From contig NZ_VIKU02000002.1 of NCBI RefSeq assembly GCF_009371985.2, forward strand, positions 1 through 64,000: DNA of 64,000 nt. The letters run 5' to 3'. The notes beneath the pieces were generated by a model. That model searched no databases, had not been told where the DNA came from, and saw nothing but the letters and a program-made list of their open reading frames with translations. This document shows positions 17,364 through 25,397 of this stretch, piece by piece. Source of the DNA: Pelagihabitans pacificus. GTDB taxonomy: Bacteria > Bacteroidota > Bacteroidia > Flavobacteriales > Flavobacteriaceae. Position 1 is the stretch's first letter; every line of letters starts with the position of its first letter. The position numbers and the translations under genes are program-made.

Positions 17364-18857
17364 ATGAAGAAAATTAGCGTTTGCCTATCGATAGTAGCAC
17401 TGCTTTTGATTTCCTGTTCGGAAACCAAAAAAGAAACCAATCAGGATAATGGACTGTCCACCTTCAAGAAAGAAATGACCGATTTGAAGGCCTATTTCCA
17501 AATACCTGGAATGGCCGTTATCGTAAAGAAAGATGATGAAATTATTTACGAAGACTACTTAGGCTACAGTGACATTGAGGCCCAAATAAAAGTAGATAGC
17601 ACAACGCTGTTTCCAATTGCATCCCTGACCAAAGTGTTTTCTGGGATTACAATGATGTCATTGGTTGAAGAAGGAAAGCTTTCATTGAACTCGCCGGCCA
17701 ACGAGTTCTTTGAAAACGACCCTTTTGAAAAGACCATTCAGGTAAAACATATCCTTTCGCACACTTCACAGGGAATACCACCTGGTGAGAACTTTTATTA
17801 CAGCAGTCGGTTTGGAGCTTTGACCAATATCATTGAGAAGGCATTGGGCGATACATTTGAAGCCGGAATGCAAAGAAAGGTTCTCAGTCCCTTAAAACTT
17901 CAGCATACATTTTTTCTAAAGGATTCTAATTCTTTGAATACTAGAAAAGCGCCATTTGCCAAGCCTTATATTCTTGATGACGGTATTCAAGAGGGTTTTG
18001 TCGATTTTGGCTTTTCCACTGCTGCAGGTCTGGTTTCCACGGCCCGTGATTTAACGAAAGTGGACAATGCTCTGGATAATAATAGGTTGATTCCCGAATC
18101 ATCCAAAATCCAAATGTTCTCAGCTTTTAAAAATGGATTGCCTTACGGCTATGGTATTTTTACCGAAAGCTTTGAAGGGAAAAAAATAGTTTGGGCGTAT
18201 GGGCAATATGATTGTTATTCCAGCCTTTGGTTGAAAGTACCGTCTGAAGATATCACCTTAATAGTAATGGCAAACAACAATTTGATGAGCGACCCTGCTC
18301 GCTTGATTTATGGGAATGGGACTTCCTCCCTGTTCGTACTCAGTTTACTGAAAAATTTAGTCTTTGAACAGGAAGAAATGCCACTCTTTGAAGAAAGTAA
18401 TAGTGGAATTACCCTTAAGTCTGCATTATATCGTGAAAAATTAAAAGCACAGGCATTGGCCGCTTCTTTTATGGCGCGGTACGATGTCAATGAATTTAAG
18501 GTGAGTAAAAAGTTATTGAATCACCTCTTCACAAAATATCCGGACTATCTAAAGTATGCAGACCTGGCATTACTACACAATCTGTCCTTTTTAAAAGAGG
18601 TGGCTTTTCACAGAGGCTTGGGCGAGTTCAATGACTTCGACACACAGTTGGTTGCGATAGGTGAAAAACTCTTGCAGCAAGATGCAAATAATCCTTATGC
18701 TAATTATTATCTGGGCAGCTTTTATGATAAAGCCGGTGAGCCAGAAAAAGCCACGATCTATTTTCAACGCATCGTAGGTGCCAAGAACTTTTCAGAAAAC
18801 TGGTACACTGTTGAAGCGCAACAAGGGTTGAACAATCAATCTAAAAATCAGGACTAA
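17364..18857 (+). CDS. Beta-lactamase-fold serine hydrolase lipoprotein with C-terminal TPR-like tail
   Basis: 497 aa. The lipoprotein signal is MKKISVCLSIVALLLISC (Cys18). The serine hydrolase domain (about 35-320) has SLTK (S87, K90), HTSQG and YSS (about 146). The third motif usually seen as H-x-G is not clear: the expected place reads WAYGQYDCYSS. The last ~130 residues are helical with a TPR-like pair (NNPYANYYLGSFYDKAGEPEKATIYFQ). It starts 2 bp after the DUF5694 stop, and its stop abuts the next ATG. Unusual: a probable departure at the third catalytic motif. Confidence 0.88.
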   Translation: MKKISVCLSIVALLLISCSETKKETNQDNGLSTFKKEMTDLKAYFQIPGMAVIVKKDDEIIYEDYLGYSDIEAQIKVDSTTLFPIASLTKVFSGITMMSLVEEGKLSLNSPANEFFENDPFEKTIQVKHILSHTSQGIPPGENFYYSSRFGALTNIIEKALGDTFEAGMQRKVLSPLKLQHTFFLKDSNSLNTRKAPFAKPYILDDGIQEGFVDFGFSTAAGLVSTARDLTKVDNALDNNRLIPESSKIQMFSAFKNGLPYGYGIFTESFEGKKIVWAYGQYDCYSSLWLKVPSEDITLIVMANNNLMSDPARLIYGNGTSSLFVLSLLKNLVFEQEEMPLFEESNSGITLKSALYREKLKAQALAASFMARYDVNEFKVSKKLLNHLFTKYPDYLKYADLALLHNLSFLKEVAFHRGLGEFNDFDTQLVAIGEKLLQQDANNPYANYYLGSFYDKAGEPEKATIYFQRIVGAKNFSENWYTVEAQQGLNNQSKNQD

Positions 18858-20582
18858 ATGAAACGTGTTTTAAATATTCTCGGTATTCTCATTCTAGCGT
18901 TACCTGCTTTTGGTCAGTATTCTATCTCAAAAGAGAAGCGGAAAAAGATTGATTCATTACTAAGGCAATATGATGGTAATCGACCAGGCTATGCCCTGGG
19001 GATTGTTCAAAATGGAGCATTGGTGCATTCCAAAGGGTATGGAAAAGCCAATCTCGATTATAACATACCAATAACCGATAGTACTGCTTTCTATATCGGT
19101 AGTATGGCCAAGCAGTTTACGGCAGCTGCATTGCTCATTTTAGAATCGGAAGGTAAGCTAGATTTCAAAAAATCGATTAAAGAGTACCTACCCGACTTCA
19201 CAACATATAATTACGAAGTCACCATCGAACATCTTATCCACCACACAAGCGGAGTGCGGGAAACCAACTCTTTGCAGCTTTTTCAAGGTATTGACGGGAA
19301 TTTTGAAGAAGTTTTTTCAACGGATGATTTATACGGACTCATTAAAGCGCAAAAGGAGCTCAACTTCAAACCAGGCTCAGAACACCGATACAGTAGCGGG
19401 GGTTATGCTGTTCTGGCCAAAATCATTGAAAAAATCAGCGGCCAATCCTTGCGTGCATTTTTGGAAGAACGCGTCTTTGAACCCCTAGGAATGAAGGATA
19501 CTTTCGTCTGTGATAACCATAATGAGGTCGTACCGAACCGTGCGGTAAGTTACTGGCCTGTTGACAATGGCAGATTCGAACGACGAGTGCAAGTATTCGA
19601 TGCTTATGGGGATGGCGGCATCATCACAACCGTTGAGGATTTGTTAAAATGGGACGAAGCATTCTATAAAGATGTATTGGGGGTAAAAAACTTTGCTGCA
19701 AAAATGTACCAAAAAGGAATACTGAACAACGGTAGTGAAATCGATTATGCGCGTGCGCTCAATGTCTGGGAACACAAGGGGCAAAAGGTGGTACAGCACA
19801 ATGGGGGTATGCTGGGTTTTCGGGTGGATATGGTACGTTTTCCCAAACAGGGGACCACCATAATCCTTTTGGGAAATTCCGCCTTTCTCAATCCTACGGG
19901 GGATGCCCTTAAAATTGCCGAGATAATCCTTGAAGGTGTTTTTGAAAATGAAACCTTGGATGACAATGTTGTTCAAGAAAACACACAAAATATCAATATA
20001 CCGGAATCCATTTCCAAAGAACGGGCAGGCTATTATTGGACCGACCAAATGAACTATTACCGAAGGATTTCCTTTCAAAACGACAGCCTTTTTTTGGATA
20101 GTGGAAACTATGCGCAAAAACAATACTTGCGACCTATTTCGCAAAATGAATACCTATTGCATTGTTCCCATGGACAAACGCGACTACTATTCGGAACAAA
20201 TGATGACCAAGCACCCTTGGCCATCTATTTTGGGAGCACACGGCGGACCTTTAGAAAATTTGATGCCGCAGCTCCTAAAAACATACAGGAATTAGCCAAA
20301 TATGTAGGTGTCTATAAAAGTGAGGAATTACAGACCACCTATACTTTTTTTAAACAGCAAAACAAATTATTCCTAGGAGTCAACAATAAACGGCCGATGC
20401 AGGTGTACCCTGCCGAACCCAATAGCACAGTGGTCTGGAACGGCAATGAAATGCTTTGGATTGGGTTTGGTGAAATCAAATTTGACATTGATGAGCGAAG
20501 AATCGTAAAAGGATTTGCTATTGGAGACCAACGCGTAAGTGGCGTGTCTTTTGAAAGAGAAAAAAACAATCAGTTAAATTAA
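18858..20582 (+). CDS. Exported beta-lactamase-fold serine hydrolase with C-terminal beta domain
   Basis: 574 aa. The signal peptide ends LALPAFGQ (residue 20). The catalytic domain (about 30-370) contains SMAK (S82, K85), HHTSG, YSSGGY (Y178) and HNGGMLGF (H314), the full class-C/PBP-like set. Residues about 400-570 are beta-rich (YYWTDQMNYYRRISF..., YVGVYKSEELQTTYTFF), like the C-terminal DUF3471-type domain of related Bacteroidota hydrolases. The ATG follows the preceding TAA directly (TAAATG), so translation is coupled. It is the last gene of the operon. Role: hydrolysis of peptide, ester or beta-lactam bonds in the periplasm, by family. Confidence 0.9.
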   Translation: MKRVLNILGILILALPAFGQYSISKEKRKKIDSLLRQYDGNRPGYALGIVQNGALVHSKGYGKANLDYNIPITDSTAFYIGSMAKQFTAAALLILESEGKLDFKKSIKEYLPDFTTYNYEVTIEHLIHHTSGVRETNSLQLFQGIDGNFEEVFSTDDLYGLIKAQKELNFKPGSEHRYSSGGYAVLAKIIEKISGQSLRAFLEERVFEPLGMKDTFVCDNHNEVVPNRAVSYWPVDNGRFERRVQVFDAYGDGGIITTVEDLLKWDEAFYKDVLGVKNFAAKMYQKGILNNGSEIDYARALNVWEHKGQKVVQHNGGMLGFRVDMVRFPKQGTTIILLGNSAFLNPTGDALKIAEIILEGVFENETLDDNVVQENTQNINIPESISKERAGYYWTDQMNYYRRISFQNDSLFLDSGNYAQKQYLRPISQNEYLLHCSHGQTRLLFGTNDDQAPLAIYFGSTRRTFRKFDAAAPKNIQELAKYVGVYKSEELQTTYTFFKQQNKLFLGVNNKRPMQVYPAEPNSTVVWNGNEMLWIGFGEIKFDIDERRIVKGFAIGDQRVSGVSFEREKNNQLN

Positions 20583-20779
20583 TAACATTTCCCTATTTCA
20601 AGTTGCACTAAAATTGCGCTGTATTGAGGAGAAAAAGGGTTTACCTTGCATTCGCCGGTACATCCCGATAGGGAATCCCAAGGAAGCATTCAAATCTTCA
20701 CCGCGCGAAAAAGAGTGGCCGACTTTTTGTTATACTTGCGACCGTTCAACCATTTGGTTGAAGGCTCCAAGAAAAACAA
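20583..20779. other. Chromosomal flank between serine-hydrolase operon and integrated element
   Basis: There is an open frame but no recognisable protein family. The stretch is part of a 458-bp gene-free interval (20583-21040) that also holds the displaced tRNA terminator, attL and an arm-type site, annotated below. Confidence 0.4.
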
Positions 20780-20805
20780 AAACCCACAACCGATGTTGCG
20801 GGTTT
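20780..20805 (-). terminator. Displaced terminator of tRNA-Ser (chromosomal side of element)
   Basis: The arms aaacccacaac / gttgcgggttt (one mismatch) enclose cgat. On the minus strand they are followed by TTTTTGTTTTTC. It lies 6 bp beyond the att repeat, in the orientation expected for the original tRNA transcript, consistent with the terminator having been separated from the tRNA by integration. Confidence 0.65.
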
Positions 20806-20811
20806 CCATTT

Positions 20812-20834
20812 GCGGAGGAAGAGGGACAAGAACC
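20812..20834 (-). repeat. attL: copy of tRNA-Ser 3' end
   Basis: The first 15 bp (gcggaggaagaggga) are identical to 26885-26899 at the tRNA 3' end. The next 8 bp match at 5 of 8 (caagaacc versus ttcgaacc). It is in direct orientation to the intact copy about 6.07 kb away. This is the expected footprint of tyrosine-recombinase integration. Confidence 0.8.
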
Positions 20835-20886
20835 AAAGATTTAAATAATTGAATATCAGTTATATAAATTCTACTATTTTAAAGAC

Positions 20887-20909
20887 ACTCACCGATTTAC
20901 TCACCTATA
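20887..20909 (+). repeat. Arm-type integrase site candidate, left end
   Basis: actcaccga + 3 nt + actcaccta: a doublet of ACTCACC with 12-bp period. It matches 26765-26787 at 20 of 23 positions. About 30 bp further out on both ends there is also gaatatcagt (20850 region and 26711 region). Confidence 0.55.
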
Positions 20910-21040
20910 TTTAACCACTATTCTAATTAGGAGATATTCAAAATTTTCTTAAGGACTTTTGGCACATTCGATTTGGTCTTTTACCAAAGTTGTAATTTTA
21001 TGTCAAATTGAAATCAGAACTAGAAATACGTGCCCTGTAA

Positions 21041-21427
21041 ATGGACGAATCCACATTACTTCTGGAGTTTTATGAATCACTTGAAGGCATAGAATCTTTA
21101 AATATTTGGAATATTCAAAATGGTTTAAAAACTGTAGATAAATTTAGAGAATCAAATTGTCTATATCAGATTATTTCAGAGAGAAAAGCGTTAAGTTTTA
21201 ATATTAATATGGGCATATTGGAAAGTAATGCCCAATTTGTTGACAAAAAAGGGAAGATTCAAAAAACAAGACTTACTGAGGATGATATTGATTACTTCAA
21301 AGGTCGACTCAGCGAAACTTCAAATGTAATATTGAAGTCAAGATATGCACATCTTATTTGGCAAGAATGCCACCATAAAAAATACTCCAAAATTGCAATA
21401 GAAAATACATCCAATCAATCAATTTGA
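21041..21427 (+). CDS. N-terminal part of a split DUF4209-type protein
   Basis: 128 aa from ATG 21041, very A+T-rich. It has no signal peptide and is rich in Asn, Ile and Lys. Its end (LKSRYAHLIWQECHHKKYSKIAIE) resembles the segment that in full-length DUF4209 proteins precedes the helical core. It stops at 21425-21427, directly after a (CAAT)3 run (21412-21423), and the next frame continues from 21424. One additional CAAT (or any +1 shift) would join the two frames into about 592 residues, the usual size of DUF4209 proteins. Either the gene is frameshifted or two subunits are made by overlap. Confidence 0.6.
   Translation: MDESTLLLEFYESLEGIESLNIWNIQNGLKTVDKFRESNCLYQIISERKALSFNINMGILESNAQFVDKKGKIQKTRLTEDDIDYFKGRLSETSNVILKSRYAHLIWQECHHKKYSKIAIENTSNQSI
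21412..21423 (+). repeat. CAAT tetranucleotide repeat (x3) at the frame junction
   Basis: Three perfect CAAT units sit exactly where the N-terminal frame ends. With four units the sequence reads ...AAT CAA TCA ATC AAT TTG ATA AAG without a stop. With two units it meets a TAG soon after. Confidence 0.6.
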
Positions 21428-22812
21428 TAAAGGCAAAAGAAATTAGGGAATTGTCTATCATTCTTTCTGAAATTGCATACTTGTCTCATAAAACAAAAGA
21501 ACTTCAGAATGAAGCAAGGGAGATTATTTTAGAACTGGCAAATGAACTTCCTATATGGGTCAAATTAAATATTCTGAGTTTAATTCTTGAGAGTAAATTG
21601 TTTCGAAAATCAGAGTTAAAAAAGGTAGCCAGAAGTATACCTGGCTGGCTTGAGGAAAAAAATCCGACATCATATTTTGCGAACAAGAATATTTTAGAAT
21701 TGAGCCTAAAGCTCTATGAAAAAGTCAATATTTCAACCGAAAGCATCTACGAAAAGCTCGCAATTAACGAAGACATTATTTTACAAGAACATCCAAAAGA
21801 TGAAGATTTTATAAAATTTACAACGATTGGTAATAAAGCCAGATTTTATAAAAAACCTGGCAAAATTAAAGAATCAAATAAATTATTTAAAAAGTATAAT
21901 CGTCTAAAGCAAAAAGTTAAACTTAGGCACATTCAATATACACTGGATGAAGAGCATACGGAAATGTTCAATAAATTCCTCAAATGGAAATCTAAAATTA
22001 TTCTAGATTGGCCTACTGAATCCATTCTTGCCTATTTTTCGGTTGATGAGGACTTACTCATTGACCCTGAAAAAAATGAAAAGATTGCCAGAGAGAGAAT
22101 GAAAGACTCCATTCACAGTTTGTTTAAAACCAGTGTATTTGATATTAATAGTAATTACAGAGAACTAACTGATGATGAGAAAATCGATAAAGAAATAGTT
22201 CAATCTTATACTATATCACTTGGCATTGGTGTTGAAAGTCTATTTAAAAAAGTATTCACAGAGGGTATTATTTCAGGTAAATTAAACTACTACAAGATTT
22301 ACCAATATTTAGAAAAACATACATGGTTTAATTTGAAGTTTAAGCGCAGTATGGGACTTCGAGACTCTGATGAGGATACCTCATGGCTGACACTATTGGC
22401 GCCCGGAATTCAGAATTTATTCTCACAGTATGAGCATTATATTTTAATGAACACAAATAGGGTCAACAATCTAATATTAGCACTAGATTCTTTAACCCTG
22501 AAATTTGAAGGATTGCTACGAGATTTCATAAGACTATGTGGAGGCCATACAACTACTGAGAAAAGAGGGGTGTTGAGAGAACAATTGCTGGAGGAACTGT
22601 TGGAGAACGATATTGTGAGAAAACATTTTTCAATTAAAGACATTACTCTGTTTAAACACTGTTTTACAAAAAAAGGTAAGGATATTAGAAATAATGTAGC
22701 TCATTCGTTTATGGAGTTCTCAGATTATACCTTACAAGCAACATTGCTCGTCTTTTTCTGTATATTGAGAATAAGCAAGTATACTTTTGAGGAGAAAGCC
22801 CATAGTAAATAG
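21424..22812 (+). CDS. DUF4209-type protein with HEPN-like C-terminal motif (C-terminal part)
   Basis: 462 aa if it begins at TTG 21424. The first in-frame ATG is about 180 codons in, which argues that this frame is normally entered from the upstream ORF. It is largely alpha-helical and A+T-rich. The C-terminal ~110 residues match the DUF4209 pattern: RVNNLILALDSLTLKFEGLLRDF..., then GKDIRNNVAHSF, an R-N-x2-A-H arrangement typical of HEPN ribonucleases (Rx4H). HEPN proteins often act in toxin-antitoxin or phage-defence systems, so an RNase-like defence role for this element cargo is possible, but is inference from motif and location. See the CAAT repeat entry for the frame problem. Confidence 0.65.
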   Translation: MIKAKEIRELSIILSEIAYLSHKTKELQNEAREIILELANELPIWVKLNILSLILESKLFRKSELKKVARSIPGWLEEKNPTSYFANKNILELSLKLYEKVNISTESIYEKLAINEDIILQEHPKDEDFIKFTTIGNKARFYKKPGKIKESNKLFKKYNRLKQKVKLRHIQYTLDEEHTEMFNKFLKWKSKIILDWPTESILAYFSVDEDLLIDPEKNEKIARERMKDSIHSLFKTSVFDINSNYRELTDDEKIDKEIVQSYTISLGIGVESLFKKVFTEGIISGKLNYYKIYQYLEKHTWFNLKFKRSMGLRDSDEDTSWLTLLAPGIQNLFSQYEHYILMNTNRVNNLILALDSLTLKFEGLLRDFIRLCGGHTTTEKRGVLREQLLEELLENDIVRKHFSIKDITLFKHCFTKKGKDIRNNVAHSFMEFSDYTLQATLLVFFCILRISKYTFEEKAHSK

Positions 22813-22886
22813 TCCTTCTGGAGATTTATTAGTAACGGTGCTCATAAAAGGCGTTAGTAATGAAATAGTAAATTATAATGCGCCTT

Positions 22887-22983
22887 CCCCCAAATCTAAC
22901 CATAACTTACCCTGCGCCGGATCCTATTTCGATTTTATAGCGTCCAGATAGGTAAGCGTGAATTAAAATCGAAATAGGGCGCA
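22887..22983 (+). repeat. Palindromic REP/MITE-like element, copy A
   Basis: It begins cccccaaatc and contains gcgcc/gggcgc ends around a perfect 15-bp inverted repeat (22923-22937 and 22964-22978, cctatttcgatttta). The 26-nt loop includes gataggtaagcg. Similar in layout and key words to copy B. Confidence 0.6.
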
Positions 22984-23352
22984 AGTGCTAAGATTCTTTT
23001 TTTAATCCAGGAAACAACACACCTCTTATATAGTTTTTTGAATTCTCGGGATTACCTTTTTACCTGAGAATCTTCTAAAACAACCTTCTTTTCAACGTTA
23101 AAATTTTCTCATTTTTCTTAGTAGAGGATAGTAGCTACTAATTTAAAATTCATGAGTAAGTCAAGATGTGTCTTTTTGTTGCCACAAAGACATCTGGCTT
23201 TTCTCCCTATAGGCGCAAAAAAAATGCCCTTTTTGGTCAAAACTAGCATTCATTGATTTGCAAAAGCGAGCGAAACGAAGTTTCGTGCTGCAAGTCCCAA
23301 TCCCGATAGCTATCGGGAACCAAACTAATCTGCTGGCGAGGCCAATTAATAT

Positions 23353-23429
23353 TTTTCCGTGATTTTTTCATAAAAAATTTCCCATAAATAGGGGCTTCCC
23401 AGCGTTTTTTCGTAAAAAATCACGGAAAA
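23353..23429. repeat. Long imperfect hairpin, 16-bp perfect outer arms
   Basis: Arms ttttccgtgatttttt (23353-23368) and aaaaaatcacggaaaa (23414-23429), with further partial pairing inside (cataaaaaa versus ttttttcgt). The centre contains aaataggggcttccc. No coding content. Confidence 0.65.
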
Positions 23430-23583
23430 GCAATTTTGCCCAGCAATGTATTTAATTGATAATCAATTGTATATGAATTATAACACCGCTTTAGCGTGTT
23501 ATCCTCTTGCTATACAAAATTGGTCTACTTCGTATCCCTAATTTCGAATACCGGTAAACCGGCTTTCAAATACAAAAGTAGGA

Positions 23584-23699
23584 TGCGCCCTATCCTGTTT
23601 TTGTCAACCCTGCCTTGGGCGAGGCAGGCGCTTATCTATCGGAACTCTACAAAAACAGGACAGGATCCGCGCGCAGAAGTTAGGGGTATGATTTGGGGG
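23584..23699 (-). repeat. Palindromic REP/MITE-like element, copy B (inverted)
   Basis: Read on the minus strand it starts cccccaaatcata, then aactt, tgcgcg, cggatcct, and closes with gggcgca, the same word order as copy A. Its stem is tcctgtttttgt (12 bp), and the loop has gatagataagcg plus an extra gcctgcctcg/cccaaggcagg hairpin. The stem sequence differs from copy A but pairing is kept, suggesting that structure is what is conserved. Confidence 0.6.
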
Positions 23700-23762
23700 T
23701 AGATCATAATTTCAATGTTATCCAAATTGCAGAAATGGAAATACCAGGAATAACGGTAACTA

Positions 23763-25169
23763 CTAATCACAATTTAAACCACCATCGGATATTGTCCAAC
23801 CGTAGTTAGTCATAATGTTTTGTCTTGCGGATTCCGAGCTGCAATATTGACTGTTACCCCCATCAAAGGACACATTAACTTGTAAACTAGTCAGACTATT
23901 CCAACCTTCCAATAAAGCATCATAATTTAAAGTCGACAATTGCGTACCATCAAAAATATTGGTCATATCCTTAACTTCAGAAACATTCCAAGAACCTAAA
24001 TCTTGGTCAAAAGATGTAGCAAAAAGGAACATATAGCTCATATCGATTACATTGGACACGTCCCATGCACCAATATTTTGGTTAAATATTGTGTTGGATG
24101 CAAACATCCACTGCATAGTGGTCACTTGCCCAGTAGTCCAATTCCCAATATCCTGATTGAATGCCGAGGTCTCACTGAACATACTGCCCATATCTTTCAC
24201 TGAGCTAACATCCCATCCTCCAATATTCTGATTGAAAATGTCGCAGCCTAAAAACATACCTGACATATCTTCTACCTTGCCCACATCCCATGAGCTAATA
24301 TCCATATTAAAAGCGTCACATTGAGCAAATAGAGCTCCCATATCTGTAATTGTAGATACATCCCAAGAATTTATACTGAGGTTACCTTCCAGTTTACGAC
24401 ATAAAGAAAACATCTCATTCATACTTGATACCATACTAAGGTTCGGTAGATCTGTAGCGAGGACATCCAGATTATCACAACCAGCAAACGCTAGCTCCAT
24501 AGATGTCCATTCACCAGAACCCCATTGATCTACGGATATTAAATTCTTACGTACACCCGTCGATGTAAATTGATAGTTAAAATAGATTCTTGGAAATTGA
24601 CCTGTTATTTTTACCTGATAGGTTCCTTGTTCTTGATATACATGAGTGGCGTCACCGGTCAAATTACTCTCTGTTTCTCCATCTCCCCAATCTATACTAT
24701 AATCATAAATCTCACCTGAAAAGGTAGGAATTACAACTGTAGGTTCAGATGGAGTTCCCAGTTCTGTGTTCCATGTAGTTATAAATGCGCTAGCAGATGG
24801 CTCCTCCAATACTTCCACGGTCACCTGAGCCTTTATTTGCGCATTTTCATTGGATGTCACAGATATTATAGATGTACCGGGGCCAATAGCAGTTACTTTA
24901 CCTGAATTGTCCACACTGGCAATAGCTTGCTCACTACTTTCCCAATCTATGGACTTGTTGGTTGCATTTGCAGGCTGCAAAGCAGCCGATAATTGCTGGA
25001 ATTCACCCACGTGAAGGGTAAAATCAGATTGAACAATATCTATTCCGGTAACGGCAACGGTAGGATCTTCTTTGGGAATCGGGGTATTGGTAGGGCTATC
25101 CTTGCTACAGGCACTATTCAATAGGAGTATCAGAAATAATAGGAAAGGGACAACAATTTTATTATTCAT
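23763..25169 (-). CDS. BspA-like (DUF285) surface lipoprotein with BIG2 and PKD-like domains
   Basis: 468 aa from MNNKIVVPFLLFLILLLNSAC (lipobox Cys21); a start 54 nt upstream would give a poorer signal. Residues about 35-122 are a BIG2-type Ig domain (VTGIDIVQSDFTLHVGEFQQL...). A PKD-like segment follows (YDYSIDWGDGETESNLTGDATHVYQEQGTYQVKITG). Six ~25-residue DUF285 repeats lie at about 265-430 (NQNIGxWDVSxVxDMxxMFxxxxxF). The C-terminal ~40 residues end SDGGLNCD. Such repeats form curved surface-exposed solenoids used for binding and adhesion. It sits within the tRNA-Ser element as cargo, so it may alter the host cell surface. Confidence 0.88.
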   Translation of the reverse strand: MNNKIVVPFLLFLILLLNSACSKDSPTNTPIPKEDPTVAVTGIDIVQSDFTLHVGEFQQLSAALQPANATNKSIDWESSEQAIASVDNSGKVTAIGPGTSIISVTSNENAQIKAQVTVEVLEEPSASAFITTWNTELGTPSEPTVVIPTFSGEIYDYSIDWGDGETESNLTGDATHVYQEQGTYQVKITGQFPRIYFNYQFTSTGVRKNLISVDQWGSGEWTSMELAFAGCDNLDVLATDLPNLSMVSSMNEMFSLCRKLEGNLSINSWDVSTITDMGALFAQCDAFNMDISSWDVGKVEDMSGMFLGCDIFNQNIGGWDVSSVKDMGSMFSETSAFNQDIGNWTTGQVTTMQWMFASNTIFNQNIGAWDVSNVIDMSYMFLFATSFDQDLGSWNVSEVKDMTNIFDGTQLSTLNYDALLEGWNSLTSLQVNVSFDGGNSQYCSSESARQNIMTNYGWTISDGGLNCD

Positions 25170-25397
25170 AATTCGCGAATTATGAGCTGGACTTAGAAAC
25201 TGTTTCGATTTTAGTTTATACAATTGGCCAGCTTCAAATGGTAAATGTTCTACAAGAACGATAAAAAAACATAAAAATTCTTTGTTCTAGCCCTATTTTT
25301 TATTGAGATAATAGAAGATTGGATAAATGAGATAAAATTAACTAAAGAAATGTGAATCAAATATGATAGGTAATAAATTAATAGATTACACTACTTT

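Larger units (their letters stand above)
22813..23762. other. Non-coding, palindrome-rich 950-bp stretch inside the element
   Basis: No gene seen. It is bracketed by two diverged copies of a palindromic element in opposite orientation (22887-22983, 23584-23699). Between them are a cccgatagctatcggg palindrome (23304-23319), a gcgaaac/gtttcgt hairpin (about 23270-23290) and a 16-bp perfect inverted repeat ttttccgtgatttttt (23353-23368 and 23414-23429). Confidence 0.7.

Noticed and set aside
20614-20852. Plus-strand ORFs of 68-76 codons next to attL
   Set aside because: They read through the displaced tRNA fragment and its terminator, giving a GGRGTRT-type pseudo-peptide commonly produced by antisense tRNA-Ser sequence.
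22839-23701. Integron attC-like sites in the palindromic region
   Set aside because: GTTAG/CTAAC words occur, but not as the paired R'' and R' boxes with the right spacing, and no integron integrase is present.
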